A stretch of 64,000 nucleotides of DNA from Panacagrimonas sp041603235 (GTDB lineage: Bacteria; Pseudomonadota; Gammaproteobacteria; Nevskiales; Nevskiaceae): NCBI GenBank assembly GCA_041603235.1, contig JBFIES010000012.1:41281-105280 (forward strand), read 5' to 3'. The position numbers and the translations under genes were made by a program. The notes beneath the pieces are model-generated. The model searched no databases. It worked only from the letters and a program-made list of their open reading frames with translations, and had not been told where the DNA came from. Numbering within the stretch: the first letter of the stretch is position 1; each line of letters opens with the position of its first letter. Shown here in pieces: positions 1 to 7,390 of this stretch.

Positions 1-43
1 TCACGCAGGAAAGTGGGGCCCGTCTCGTGGGGACGATCGGGTT

Positions 44-176
44 GACCTGAGGTTACTACGAGGCAACCGGCCATGGCCTGGCCGGGGGCAACGCGTGCAA
101 GTCACGCGGTTGGGTAGCTTGGCCGTAGTGAAATCTGATCGCGGAAAGCGACAGACAGGGAAAATCACCTCAGGAG
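44..176 (+). promoter_or_regulatory. Structured 5' leader of the first porin, predicted to occlude its ribosome binding site
   Basis: Nested complementary segments can be paired by eye. CCTGAGGT (46-53) is an exact 8-base complement of ACCTCAGG (167-174), which covers most of the AGGAG Shine-Dalgarno site (172-176). Inside are ACTACG 55-60 with CGTAGT 124-129, CAACC 64-68 with GGTTG 108-112, GGCCA 69-73 with TGGCC 79-83, GCGTG 93-97 with CACGC 103-107, and TCGC 139-142 with GCGA 148-151. The result is a closed three-way-junction-like fold. I match it to no named riboswitch. Regulation of translation is inference. Confidence 0.45.
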
Positions 177-183
177 TTACAAA

Positions 184-1320
184 ATGAAAATATCTAAAGC
201 GTTGTTGGGCTCGACCGCCCTGCTGGCGGCCTTTGCTTCGGCCGGCGTGCAGGCGGCAGACAAGCGGAAAGTTTCCGGTGCTGTGACCGCATTGTCAGCA
301 GCTGATCTGGACATCGGTGCCAGCTTCGACATGTCCTATGACTGGGCGGCAAACGACACAACCGTCGGCCGCACGTTCCGGACAGAAAATGATGGCTTCG
401 TCATGCACCAGGTCAATGTGCGCGGCGGTGCGCAGTGGTCCAATGGCATTGGTGCTCACGTCAATGTGGTGCTCGGCAACGACGCCAATGTCATCAGCGG
501 CAATGGCGAAGACGATGACTTCGACCTGACTCAGGCCTATCTGTCCAAGACACACGGCAACCTGAGCGTCATGGGCGGCCGTTTCGTCACGCTGGCTGGC
601 ATGGAAGTCATCAACCCGACCGACAACCTCAACGCTACGCGCTCTTTCCTGTTCGGCTTCCAGCCTTTCGTGCATACCGGCGTGCGCGCCACGTATGCGC
701 TAGGCGATACGTGGACCTTCACGGCCGGCGTCAACAATGCGCAGTTTGCCAACACCGGCAGCTCCATGGCTGGCGACAACAACACCGACACTACATTCGA
801 AGCACAAGTCGGCTATACCCCCTTTGAAGGCCTTTCGATGTTCCTGACCGGCTATACCGGCAACGAGGACGCAGGTGATCGCGCCCAGACTCCCGGCATG
901 GTCAACGACGCCGATTTGCGCTTTGACACGATGGATCTGGTCGTCAACTATCAGGTCCTTCCACAGCTGTACGTAGGCTTGAACGCGGACTACTTCAACT
1001 CGGAGGACCCGACAGGCGGCAGCAGCGAGGCTGTTGGCGTGGCGAGCTATCTCAACTACCAGTTCAACTCGAAGCTGCGTGCGGCTTACCGAAACGAGTA
1101 CCTGGAATTCAAGGATGCCGGCGCTGGCAGTGGTAGCGATATCCTGCGCTCCAACACACTGACTCTCGGCTACAGCTGCATCGAGAATTTCGAAATTGCA
1201 CTGGAAGCCCGTCATGACAAGGCCACCGGCGACGCAAATTCAGCCCCGTTTGCACCGATCGACATGTTCGCAGAGGACGATCAGGTCACCGGCACGCTGC
1301 GCACGACCTTCAAGTTCTGA
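184..1320 (+). CDS. Outer-membrane beta-barrel porin (OmpL-like, beta-barrel porin-2 type)
   Basis: A 378-residue exported protein. The first 24 residues form a Sec signal peptide (basic start, hydrophobic core, cleavage after VQA). The mature part is rich in aromatic, Asn, Asp and Gly residues in alternating amphipathic stretches and ends in Phe (TTFKF), the usual C-terminal signature of Bam-inserted barrels. It resembles the beta-barrel porin-2/OmpL-like group; the substrate cannot be told. The ATG is preceded by AGGAG with a 7-base spacer. A strong terminator follows at once, so it is a single-gene unit. It is probably controlled through the structured leader upstream. Confidence 0.75.
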   Translation: MKISKALLGSTALLAAFASAGVQAADKRKVSGAVTALSAADLDIGASFDMSYDWAANDTTVGRTFRTENDGFVMHQVNVRGGAQWSNGIGAHVNVVLGNDANVISGNGEDDDFDLTQAYLSKTHGNLSVMGGRFVTLAGMEVINPTDNLNATRSFLFGFQPFVHTGVRATYALGDTWTFTAGVNNAQFANTGSSMAGDNNTDTTFEAQVGYTPFEGLSMFLTGYTGNEDAGDRAQTPGMVNDADLRFDTMDLVVNYQVLPQLYVGLNADYFNSEDPTGGSSEAVGVASYLNYQFNSKLRAAYRNEYLEFKDAGAGSGSDILRSNTLTLGYSCIENFEIALEARHDKATGDANSAPFAPIDMFAEDDQVTGTLRTTFKF

Positions 1321-1342
1321 ACCTACCAGAGCTGAATGACAG

Positions 1343-1373
1343 AGGGGCCGCGCATCGCGCGGCCCCTTTTTAT
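1343..1373 (+). terminator. Intrinsic terminator of the first porin gene
   Basis: A perfect 10-base stem (1344-1353 with 1357-1366) closes a three-base loop and is followed by a T-rich run (1367-1373). It lies 23 bases after the porin stop codon. Confidence 0.9.
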
Positions 1374-1382
1374 TTGTTCGCA

Positions 1383-1399
1383 TGCCTTGTTTTGGTGCA
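1383..1399 (+). promoter_or_regulatory. Possible NtrC-type enhancer site
   Basis: The 17 bases run TGC-N11-GCA with one full GGTGCA half-site (1394-1399); the other half matches only TGC. The spacing fits the NtrC consensus, and the site lies about 75 bases upstream of the sigma-54 promoter. One half is poor, so this is tentative. Confidence 0.3.
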
Positions 1400-1471
1400 A
1401 GCCGAGCCGAAGCTGCGCAGCGCGCTCAAGAAAGATACATAACCTGTTGTTTATTATGATTTTGTTACAGT

Positions 1472-1487
1472 AGGCACGGGCTTTGCT
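1472..1487 (+). promoter_or_regulatory. Sigma-54 (RpoN) promoter of the TorF-type porin
   Basis: AGGCACGGGCTTTGCT has the invariant GG (1473-1474) and GC (1485-1486) with exactly ten bases between them, and matches GGCAC-N5-TTGC throughout. Transcription would start near 1498, about 75 bases before the porin ATG. TorF-family porins are often found with nitrogen-regulation genes, which fits RpoN/NtrC control. Confidence 0.7.
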
Positions 1488-1572
1488 GAGAGTCCTGCGG
1501 GGGCGCACACCAATGTCGGTGTCCGTTCTGGGATGGTTCCCAATAAAACTTCCTCAGGAGAGGTTCTCAGCA

Positions 1573-2286
1573 ATGAATTTCAAGAAAGCAGTGGTAGGTT
1601 CTCTGATTGGCGCCGGCATGCTGGCCAGCCCCGCCGCGTTTGCAGGCTTCACCGGCAATATCGGGGTCACCAGCAAATATTTGTTCCGAGGTATTGAGCA
1701 GGGTGGTGGCGCGGCCGTGCAGGGCGGCATTGACTACGGCCACGATGAAACCGGTCTGTACGCAGGCACCTGGGTATCGAACATCGGCTTCGCCGGCGGT
1801 AGCGGCGACGACGAAGGCGCTGAGGTGGATCTGTACGGCGGCTGGTCCAAGGAATTTGGCGGCGTCAGCGTAGATCTGGGCCTGCTCTATTACTGGTACC
1901 CGGAAGAAGATGAAGCCGGCGCCGACTACAGCACGCTCGAATATTACGGCGGCCTCGGTTATGGCCCGTTCAGCGTTACCTACTACTACTCCAGCGAACT
2001 GAACTACTTCATGGGCACGGGCAACGCCGAATCCGCAGGTTATGTTTCTGTTGGCATGGAGCTGCCGATCACGGATTCACTGGCCTTCGTTGCCTCCTAC
2101 GGTAATTTCCACGGCGACGAGATTGAGGCTGTTCTTGGCACCGATGACAACTACAGCGATTACACGATTGGCTTGGCCAAATCCGTGGAAGGCTTCGGTG
2201 ACTTCGGTTTCACCATTGTTGACACCGATCTGGACGACGACGATCTGGAAGTTGTCCTGAGCTGGAACAAGGGCTTCGATCTCTAA
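1573..2286 (+). CDS. TorF-family putative outer-membrane porin
   Basis: A 237-residue protein from the ATG at 1573. The 24-residue signal peptide MNFKKAVVGSLIGAGMLASP... ends with the cleavage motif AFA before GFTG. The mature start (GNIGVTSKYLFRGIEQ) is the hallmark of the TorF family (TIGR02001), small barrels of about 230-260 residues. The open frame extends up to 1483, but that part overlaps the sigma-54 promoter and gives no signal peptide, so the later start, preceded by GGAGAGG, is chosen. The gene has its own promoter and terminator. Nitrogen-responsive expression is inferred from the promoter. Confidence 0.8.
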   Translation: MNFKKAVVGSLIGAGMLASPAAFAGFTGNIGVTSKYLFRGIEQGGGAAVQGGIDYGHDETGLYAGTWVSNIGFAGGSGDDEGAEVDLYGGWSKEFGGVSVDLGLLYYWYPEEDEAGADYSTLEYYGGLGYGPFSVTYYYSSELNYFMGTGNAESAGYVSVGMELPITDSLAFVASYGNFHGDEIEAVLGTDDNYSDYTIGLAKSVEGFGDFGFTIVDTDLDDDDLEVVLSWNKGFDL

Positions 2287-2305
2287 GTCGAACTCAAGCG
2301 TTAAA

Positions 2306-2331
2306 GAAGGGGCCGAAAGGCCCCTTTTTTG
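2306..2331 (+). terminator. Intrinsic terminator of the TorF-type porin gene
   Basis: The stem AAGGGGCC/GGCCCCTT around a GAAA loop is followed by six Ts. It lies about 20 bases after the stop codon and 25 bases before the end of the convergent comM gene, for which it may serve weakly in reverse. Confidence 0.9.
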
Positions 2332-2355
2332 TGCGCCGCTCCAGCGGTCTGCTGC

Positions 2356-3864
2356 TCAGGTACGCCCGCGATCCAGTTCTCGCATGCGAAGTGCTTCCGC
2401 CAGATGCACGTTGCCTATGCCACTAGCGCCAGCCAGATCTGCGATGGTTCGGGCTACCTTGAGGACCCGGTGATAAGCGCGCGCCGACAAACCCAGACGA
2501 GACATGGCGGCCTCCAGGAGTTTTCGCCCCTGAGCATCCAGCGCGCAGTGTGCTTCGATCTGCTTCGGGCTCATCAAGGCATTGACGATGCCACTGCGCT
2601 CCATCTGCCTGTCCCGCGCACTTTGCACGCGCATTCGAACATCGGCACTGGATTCGGCTTCGGTGTCAGTTGCACTCAGCAAAGCCTCGCGTTCGACACG
2701 TGGGACAAATAACTGCAGATCAATTCGATCCAGCAGCGGGCCCGAAATCTTGCCTCGATATCGGCTGACCTGATCCGGGGTACAACGACATTTTCCTGCG
2801 TCATCGCCAAGAAAGCCGCAGGGGCAAGGGTTCATGGCGGCCACCAGCTGGAAACCTGCGGGAAAATCCGACTGACGCGCTGCCCGCGACACGGTGATCT
2901 GGCCAGATTCCAGGGGCTCACGCAGAACCTCCAGCACGGACCGGGAGAATTCCGGCAGTTCATCCAGAAACAGGATGCCCAGGTGCGCGAGCGTGATCTC
3001 ACCCGGGCGCGGAACCGCTCCGCCACCGACCAGCGCCACGCCGGAAGCCGTGTGGTGAGGCGCGCGATAAGGCCTCTGCCCCCAGCGGCTCACATCAAAC
3101 CCGCCCTGCCCAACCGAGGCAATGGCGGCGACTTCGATGGCTTCGGCCTCAGTCAGGGCTGGCAGCAAGCTTGGAAGCCTTGCCGCCAGCATGCTCTTGC
3201 CCGAGCCCGGCGGGCCAATCATCAGCATCGAGTGAGATCCGGCTGCGGCAATTTCCAGTGCGCGCTTGGCCTGCTGCTGGCCGCGCACATCTCCCAGATC
3301 CGCTACCGCCGCTGCTGTCACACCGCTCGCGCTCGACGCTACCTGGACCAGCGAATTGGCGTGCAACTGCGCGCAGAGTTCCCCGAGGTGCCGTACTGGA
3401 TAAATCTTCGCATCTCGCGCCAGCGCTGCCTCTTCGGCGTTCTGTGCCGGGACCAGCATGCGCCGTCCCGCCTGCGCAGCCTTTAACGCGGCTGGGAGTG
3501 CGCCGCGCACTGGGCGAATCTCCCCCGACAGCGACAGCTCGCCGAGCACCTCGATATCTGCAATAGCCGCCTCGGGAATCTGGCCAGAGGCCGCGAGCAG
3601 GCCCAGTGCAATCGCCAGATCAAAGCGCGCGCCTTCCTTGGGCAGATCGGCGGGCGCCAGATTGCAGGTCATGCGCCGATTAGGAAACTGATATCCGCAG
3701 GTCTGCAGTGCCGCCTTGACCCGGTCCTTGGCTTCGCGAACCGCCGCTTCGGGCAGTCCCACGATATTCAGTCCGGGCAGGCCGGGCGCCAAATGGACCT
3801 CCACCGTGACCAGGTCTGCGGCCAGCCCGTTCTGTGCGCGCGATAGGACGGTGGCCAGCGACAT
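2356..3864 (-). CDS. comM: YifB/ComM-family Mg-chelatase-like AAA+ ATPase
   Basis: A 502-residue protein with the three-part architecture of the family: an N-terminal ChlI/Lon-like domain (GLPGLNIVGLPEAAVREAKDR at about 28-48), a central AAA+ module with Walker A GPPGSGKS at 217-224 and a DELPEF Walker B segment, and a C-terminal Mg-chelatase-type region beginning near CPCGFLGDD. ComM is a hexameric helicase that drives branch migration of incoming DNA during natural transformation in Vibrio and relatives. Length is normal. It lies downstream of ubiK on the same strand with a 53-base gap, a pairing common in gammaproteobacteria. The ATG at 3864 begins the canonical MSLATVLSRA. Confidence 0.92.
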   Translation of the reverse strand: MSLATVLSRAQNGLAADLVTVEVHLAPGLPGLNIVGLPEAAVREAKDRVKAALQTCGYQFPNRRMTCNLAPADLPKEGARFDLAIALGLLAASGQIPEAAIADIEVLGELSLSGEIRPVRGALPAALKAAQAGRRMLVPAQNAEEAALARDAKIYPVRHLGELCAQLHANSLVQVASSASGVTAAAVADLGDVRGQQQAKRALEIAAAGSHSMLMIGPPGSGKSMLAARLPSLLPALTEAEAIEVAAIASVGQGGFDVSRWGQRPYRAPHHTASGVALVGGGAVPRPGEITLAHLGILFLDELPEFSRSVLEVLREPLESGQITVSRAARQSDFPAGFQLVAAMNPCPCGFLGDDAGKCRCTPDQVSRYRGKISGPLLDRIDLQLFVPRVEREALLSATDTEAESSADVRMRVQSARDRQMERSGIVNALMSPKQIEAHCALDAQGRKLLEAAMSRLGLSARAYHRVLKVARTIADLAGASGIGNVHLAEALRMRELDRGRT

Positions 3865-3917
3865 GGCGAGCGGCGATCAGCTACGCGCTGTCGCCGCAAT
3901 AAACAGGACGACAGATG

Positions 3918-4196
3918 CTATTTCGCAGCACTGCCATCGCTGCCGGAAGCACCCTGCTCCAGCTTTTCAAGGCGCGCCTCAAGTTCACGCAGGCGCTTCT
4001 GTGTTCGCGCGAGCACTTCCGCCTGCACGTCAAAACGCTCACGCGAGACCAAATCCCAGCGTTCGAGGTTGCTGCGCAGCACCGCCCTGAAATTGTCCTC
4101 CAGCTCAGCCCGCAAACTTCGAACGCCCGGCGGCAAGATGGCCGCTAGACGCTCTGCCAGTTCCTCTACGCCTCGAGTTGGATTCATCCGCTCCAT
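3918..4196 (-). CDS. ubiK: UbiK accessory factor for ubiquinone biosynthesis (BMFP/YqiC family)
   Basis: A 92-residue protein with an N-terminal helix (VEELAERLAAILP), the conserved LRAELEDNFRAVLRSNLERWDLVSRERFDVQ core and a C-terminal leucine-zipper-like coiled coil (LARTQKRLRELEARLEKLE). UbiK binds UbiJ and assists the soluble Ubi hydroxylase/methylase complex in late, aerobic ubiquinone synthesis. A second ATG at 4187 (MNPTRG) is possible; the first is kept because GGAG is only three bases from the second. It follows the antiporter gene by 9 bases and precedes comM. Confidence 0.85.
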   Translation of the reverse strand: MERMNPTRGVEELAERLAAILPPGVRSLRAELEDNFRAVLRSNLERWDLVSRERFDVQAEVLARTQKRLRELEARLEKLEQGASGSDGSAAK

Positions 4197-4205
4197 ATCA
4201 GCTGA

Positions 4206-5501
4206 TCAGAGGAAGCGCAGGGCCACGATCGCCACCAGAGTTGGCGGAATCGCTGCAAACAAAAGACCCAAGGGGCTGATGGCCTCATCCTCGAAGCGAA
4301 CCTTGAGGATAGAGAAACCAGCAGGGTTGGGCGCATTGGCAATGACGGTCAAGCCGCCACCGGTGACAGCACCCGCCACCAGCATGTACTTGAACTGATC
4401 GCTCAAGCCTTCCACCAATGAACCGAGATAGGTCAGCGCCGCATTGTCGGTAATGGCGGTCAGCGCGGTCGCGCCGAAGTAAACCGCATCCGGGCTCATG
4501 TTGAGCAGCAAGGGTTGCAACCACCACTGCTGCTGGCCGCCCAGTACGACCAGGCCTGCCAGGAAGAAGGCCACCAACAGGCCCTCACGCACGATCAGGC
4601 GGCCCTGGTAATGCTGATAAGCCGTGGCAAAGCCCATGAAGAAGAGCAGCAGGCCCAGGAACAAGGCCGGATGGTGGGCAAAGAACACCACGCCAAACAG
4701 GATGGCCACGTTCACCGCCATGATCTGTACCGGCACAGCCTCGCGCTTCGAAACCGGCGGTGCTGGCATGGCGCGCAATTCCTTGGCAAAGACCAGGCAA
4801 ATCAGGGTGGCATTGGTCACCACTGCAATCGCCGCTTTCCAGCCGAAATGGGTGAGCATGAACATGATGTCCCAGTTCCATTTGCTCGCCACCATCAGTA
4901 CGGGCGGAGCGGCAAACGGAGTGAGTACGCCGCCGATGGAAATATTGACGAAGAGCACGCCGACGGTGGCGTACTTGAAGCGCTTGGACAGATTCTCGTG
5001 GTGCAGGAAGCGATCGCGCAACATCAGCGCGCCGAGGGTCATTGCGGCAGGTTCGGTAATGAAGGAGCCCAGCAAAGGCACAAAGAACAGGATGCTGAAG
5101 AAGGTGGCCGGCCCGGACGGCAGGGGCACGATTTTGGATACGCCCGAAACCATCATCGAGGCCAGATCCAGAATGGGGCGGCTACCGGCCACGATCATGA
5201 TCGCAAACACGAACATGGGCTCAGTGAAATTGCGCCCATCGATGTATTCCACTGCGGCGTCTTTTCCGACCAGCGCGAACATGGTCATGATCAACACCAT
5301 TGCCCAGAAGCCGAAGACCACCTCGACCTCACCCAGCAAATGGAAAATGCCCTCATGCGCTGGATGCTTGTGCGCAAGATGCTCGAAATATTTGGTCGAA
5401 AACGTGTGGATCAGCGCAATACCAAAGATTACGGCTGCCACGACATCAATAGTTGTTGGGTTCACGGCGGATCTTGGGAATGTGGATGGCGTCTTGGTCA
5501 C
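4206..5501 (-). CDS. Putative Na+/H+ antiporter, inner membrane
   Basis: A 431-residue hydrophobic protein with about 11-12 predicted membrane segments. It matches the Na_H_antiport_2 type (DUF1504): recognisable stretches are GEVEVVFGFWAM, GRNFTEPMFVFAIMIVAGSRP, FITEPAAMTLGALMLRD and TAITDNAALTYLGSLVEG. The embedded acidic and Asn residues in the last two resemble ion-binding helices of the ion-transporter superfamily. The ion and direction are inferred only from family naming. The start is GTG with no clear ribosome binding site; a GTG at 5465 is an alternative. It is divergent from the ABC operon and only 9 bases from ubiK. Confidence 0.75.
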   Translation of the reverse strand: MTKTPSTFPRSAVNPTTIDVVAAVIFGIALIHTFSTKYFEHLAHKHPAHEGIFHLLGEVEVVFGFWAMVLIMTMFALVGKDAAVEYIDGRNFTEPMFVFAIMIVAGSRPILDLASMMVSGVSKIVPLPSGPATFFSILFFVPLLGSFITEPAAMTLGALMLRDRFLHHENLSKRFKYATVGVLFVNISIGGVLTPFAAPPVLMVASKWNWDIMFMLTHFGWKAAIAVVTNATLICLVFAKELRAMPAPPVSKREAVPVQIMAVNVAILFGVVFFAHHPALFLGLLLFFMGFATAYQHYQGRLIVREGLLVAFFLAGLVVLGGQQQWWLQPLLLNMSPDAVYFGATALTAITDNAALTYLGSLVEGLSDQFKYMLVAGAVTGGGLTVIANAPNPAGFSILKVRFEDEAISPLGLLFAAIPPTLVAIVALRFL

Positions 5502-5650
5502 TGTGACAACGGACCGGGGCTAAGTGTGCAACATTTGCATCGGCGATGCCCTTGTGAGCAAAGCAACGATCCGTAAAATTGGCGGCCCGGCGGAACCAGT
5601 GACCCGTCAGAGGGTCCATCAACCGCCCACAATTTCAAGAACGAAGGCAG

Positions 5651-6604
5651 ATGGTGAACTCGGACATTCTCATAGAGGCACGCGGCCTCACACGGCGCTT
5701 TGGCCCCAATGTGGCAGTCGACAATGTCAGCCTGCAATTGGCCCAGGGGGAAATCCTTGGTCTGCTCGGTCCCAACGGGGCTGGCAAATCGACCACTATG
5801 AAGATGCTGACCGGCAATCTCGCACCCAGCGAGGGTGAGGTCCTGATTCACGGCCAATCCCTGCGCGACCATGAGATTCAAGCCAAGCAGCAACTCGACT
5901 ACCTGCCGGAACAGCCGCCGGTGTATCCGGAACTGACCGTCGACGAGTACCTGCGCTACTGCGCCGGCTTGCACGGAATTTCCCGAAAGGACTGCGCCGA
6001 GGCCATGGCCTCGGCCAAGCGGGACTGCGGCCTGAGTGAGGTGGGCCGCCGCGTGATCGGCAATCTATCCAAGGGTTTCCAGCAGCGCGTGGGGCTGGCA
6101 CAGGCCATTATTCATCGCCCGCCGGTGGTGGTGCTGGATGAGCCCACTGTTGGGCTGGATCCGATTCAGATTCGCGAGATTCGGTCCCTGATCCGCAATC
6201 TGGGAGCCAACCACAGTGTGATTCTGTCCAGCCACATCCTTCCCGAGATACAGGCGGTTTGCTCTCGCGTGGTCATCATCAGCCGCGGCAAACTGGTCTA
6301 CGACGCTCCGACGGACCGGCAGGCGGAAGACAGTGCCGTAATCATCCAGCTGGCACGTGCACCAGAACTGTCGGAGCTGGCGAGCGTCAGCGGCGTAGCC
6401 CGCGTGACCGCGCAGGAAAACGGACAGTTCACCCTGAACTTGAACCCTGGCGCTGATCCGCGCGAATCGCTGGTCAAGCTGGCGGTCAAGCACGACTGGG
6501 GGCTGCAGGAGCTGCGCCTGCAATCCAAGACCCTGGAAGAAATTTTTGTGGAACTGACGTCTGGCGAAGTCGCCAGCGAGGCCGCTTACGAGGAAGCCGC
6601 ATGA
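5651..6604 (+). CDS. ABC transporter ATP-binding protein (GldA/NosF-like)
   Basis: A 317-residue ATPase with Walker A GPNGAGKS near residue 39, signature LSKGFQQRVGLAQ, and Walker B VVVLDEPTVGLD with its D-loop and switch His (LSSHIL). The C-terminal 100 residues form the extension typical of ABC-2 exporters. It is the first gene of a four-gene unit; its stop overlaps the permease start by four bases (ATGA). The set ATPase, permease, GldG-like protein and DUF4340 protein is conserved in many gammaproteobacteria and resembles the gliding-associated GldAFG transporter of Bacteroidetes. No gliding role is implied here and the substrate is unknown. Confidence 0.9.
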   Translation: MVNSDILIEARGLTRRFGPNVAVDNVSLQLAQGEILGLLGPNGAGKSTTMKMLTGNLAPSEGEVLIHGQSLRDHEIQAKQQLDYLPEQPPVYPELTVDEYLRYCAGLHGISRKDCAEAMASAKRDCGLSEVGRRVIGNLSKGFQQRVGLAQAIIHRPPVVVLDEPTVGLDPIQIREIRSLIRNLGANHSVILSSHILPEIQAVCSRVVIISRGKLVYDAPTDRQAEDSAVIIQLARAPELSELASVSGVARVTAQENGQFTLNLNPGADPRESLVKLAVKHDWGLQELRLQSKTLEEIFVELTSGEVASEAAYEEAA

Positions 6605-7344
6605 AGAATGTGATGTCGATTGCCGCTCACGAAACGCGGCGCATTTTTGTCTCGCCTCTGGCCTGGGCGGTTCTGGGCGTTGCCCAAGCCATTTTCGGCT
6701 ACATCTTTGCCGGTTCGGTGATTCAGTATCTGAGAAATTCTGATGTTGCAGACCAGTCTGTAGGCGTCTCCGATTACGTGGGAAGCGGGCTCTATGGTTC
6801 GGCCACCATCATCCTGTTGCTGATCCTGCCCTTGATGACGATGCGCCTGTTTTCGGAGGAGCGGAAGTCCGGCACGCTGACCTTGCTGTTTTCCGCGCCC
6901 GTGAGCCTGATTGAAATCGTGCTCGGCAAGTTCTTTGGCGTCATGGTTTTCATTGCCGCCATGCTGGGCCTGCTGGCCCTGATGCCCGCCTCGCTGTTGC
7001 TGGCAGTTGATCTGGACATCGGTCGCCTGGCCGCAGGCCTGCTGGGCATTTTCCTGCTCACCATGTCTTTTGCAGCTTGCGGCTTGTTCATCTCCTCGCT
7101 CACGCGCGAGCCCACGATTGCGGCGGTCGGAACCTTTGCTGCCCTGCTGCTGATCTGGCTGCTGAAGATGCCGGCAAGTTTTGACACGCCCTTTGCTGCA
7201 GCATTCGATTACCTGTCGTTGATCAGTCATTACCAGAACCTGATCACGGGCCTGTTTGATTCCTCGGACGTGGCGTATTACCTGCTGTTTACCACGCTCT
7301 TTCTGTGGCTGACGGTGGTTCGCCTGGACATGGAACGCAATTGA
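6601..7344 (+). CDS. ABC-2 type transporter permease (GldF-like)
   Basis: A 247-residue inner-membrane protein with six predicted membrane helices. It opens with MSIAAHETRRIFVSPLAWAVL, typical of ABC-2 permeases, and carries the conserved loop LFSEERKSGTLTLLFSAPVS between helices 2 and 3, the coupling-helix region of GldF/NosY-like permeases. It overlaps the ATPase stop by four bases, so the two are translationally coupled and should form the membrane core of one transporter. Confidence 0.88.
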   Translation: MKNVMSIAAHETRRIFVSPLAWAVLGVAQAIFGYIFAGSVIQYLRNSDVADQSVGVSDYVGSGLYGSATIILLLILPLMTMRLFSEERKSGTLTLLFSAPVSLIEIVLGKFFGVMVFIAAMLGLLALMPASLLLAVDLDIGRLAAGLLGIFLLTMSFAACGLFISSLTREPTIAAVGTFAALLLIWLLKMPASFDTPFAAAFDYLSLISHYQNLITGLFDSSDVAYYLLFTTLFLWLTVVRLDMERN

Positions 7345-7390
7345 AATTTCAGGTCGCCTCTCCGCGTCGCTATCGCAAATTTTTCGATCA

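Noticed and set aside
44..130. Cyclic-di-GMP-I (GEMM) riboswitch
   Set aside because: A GGGTAGC-like 3' strand is slightly similar, but the conserved core segments of the class are absent.
1485..1571. Long-range pairing GCTGAGA (1485-1491) with TCTCAGC (1565-1571) in the TorF leader
   Set aside because: The left arm lies upstream of the start site predicted by the sigma-54 promoter, so it would not be in that transcript.
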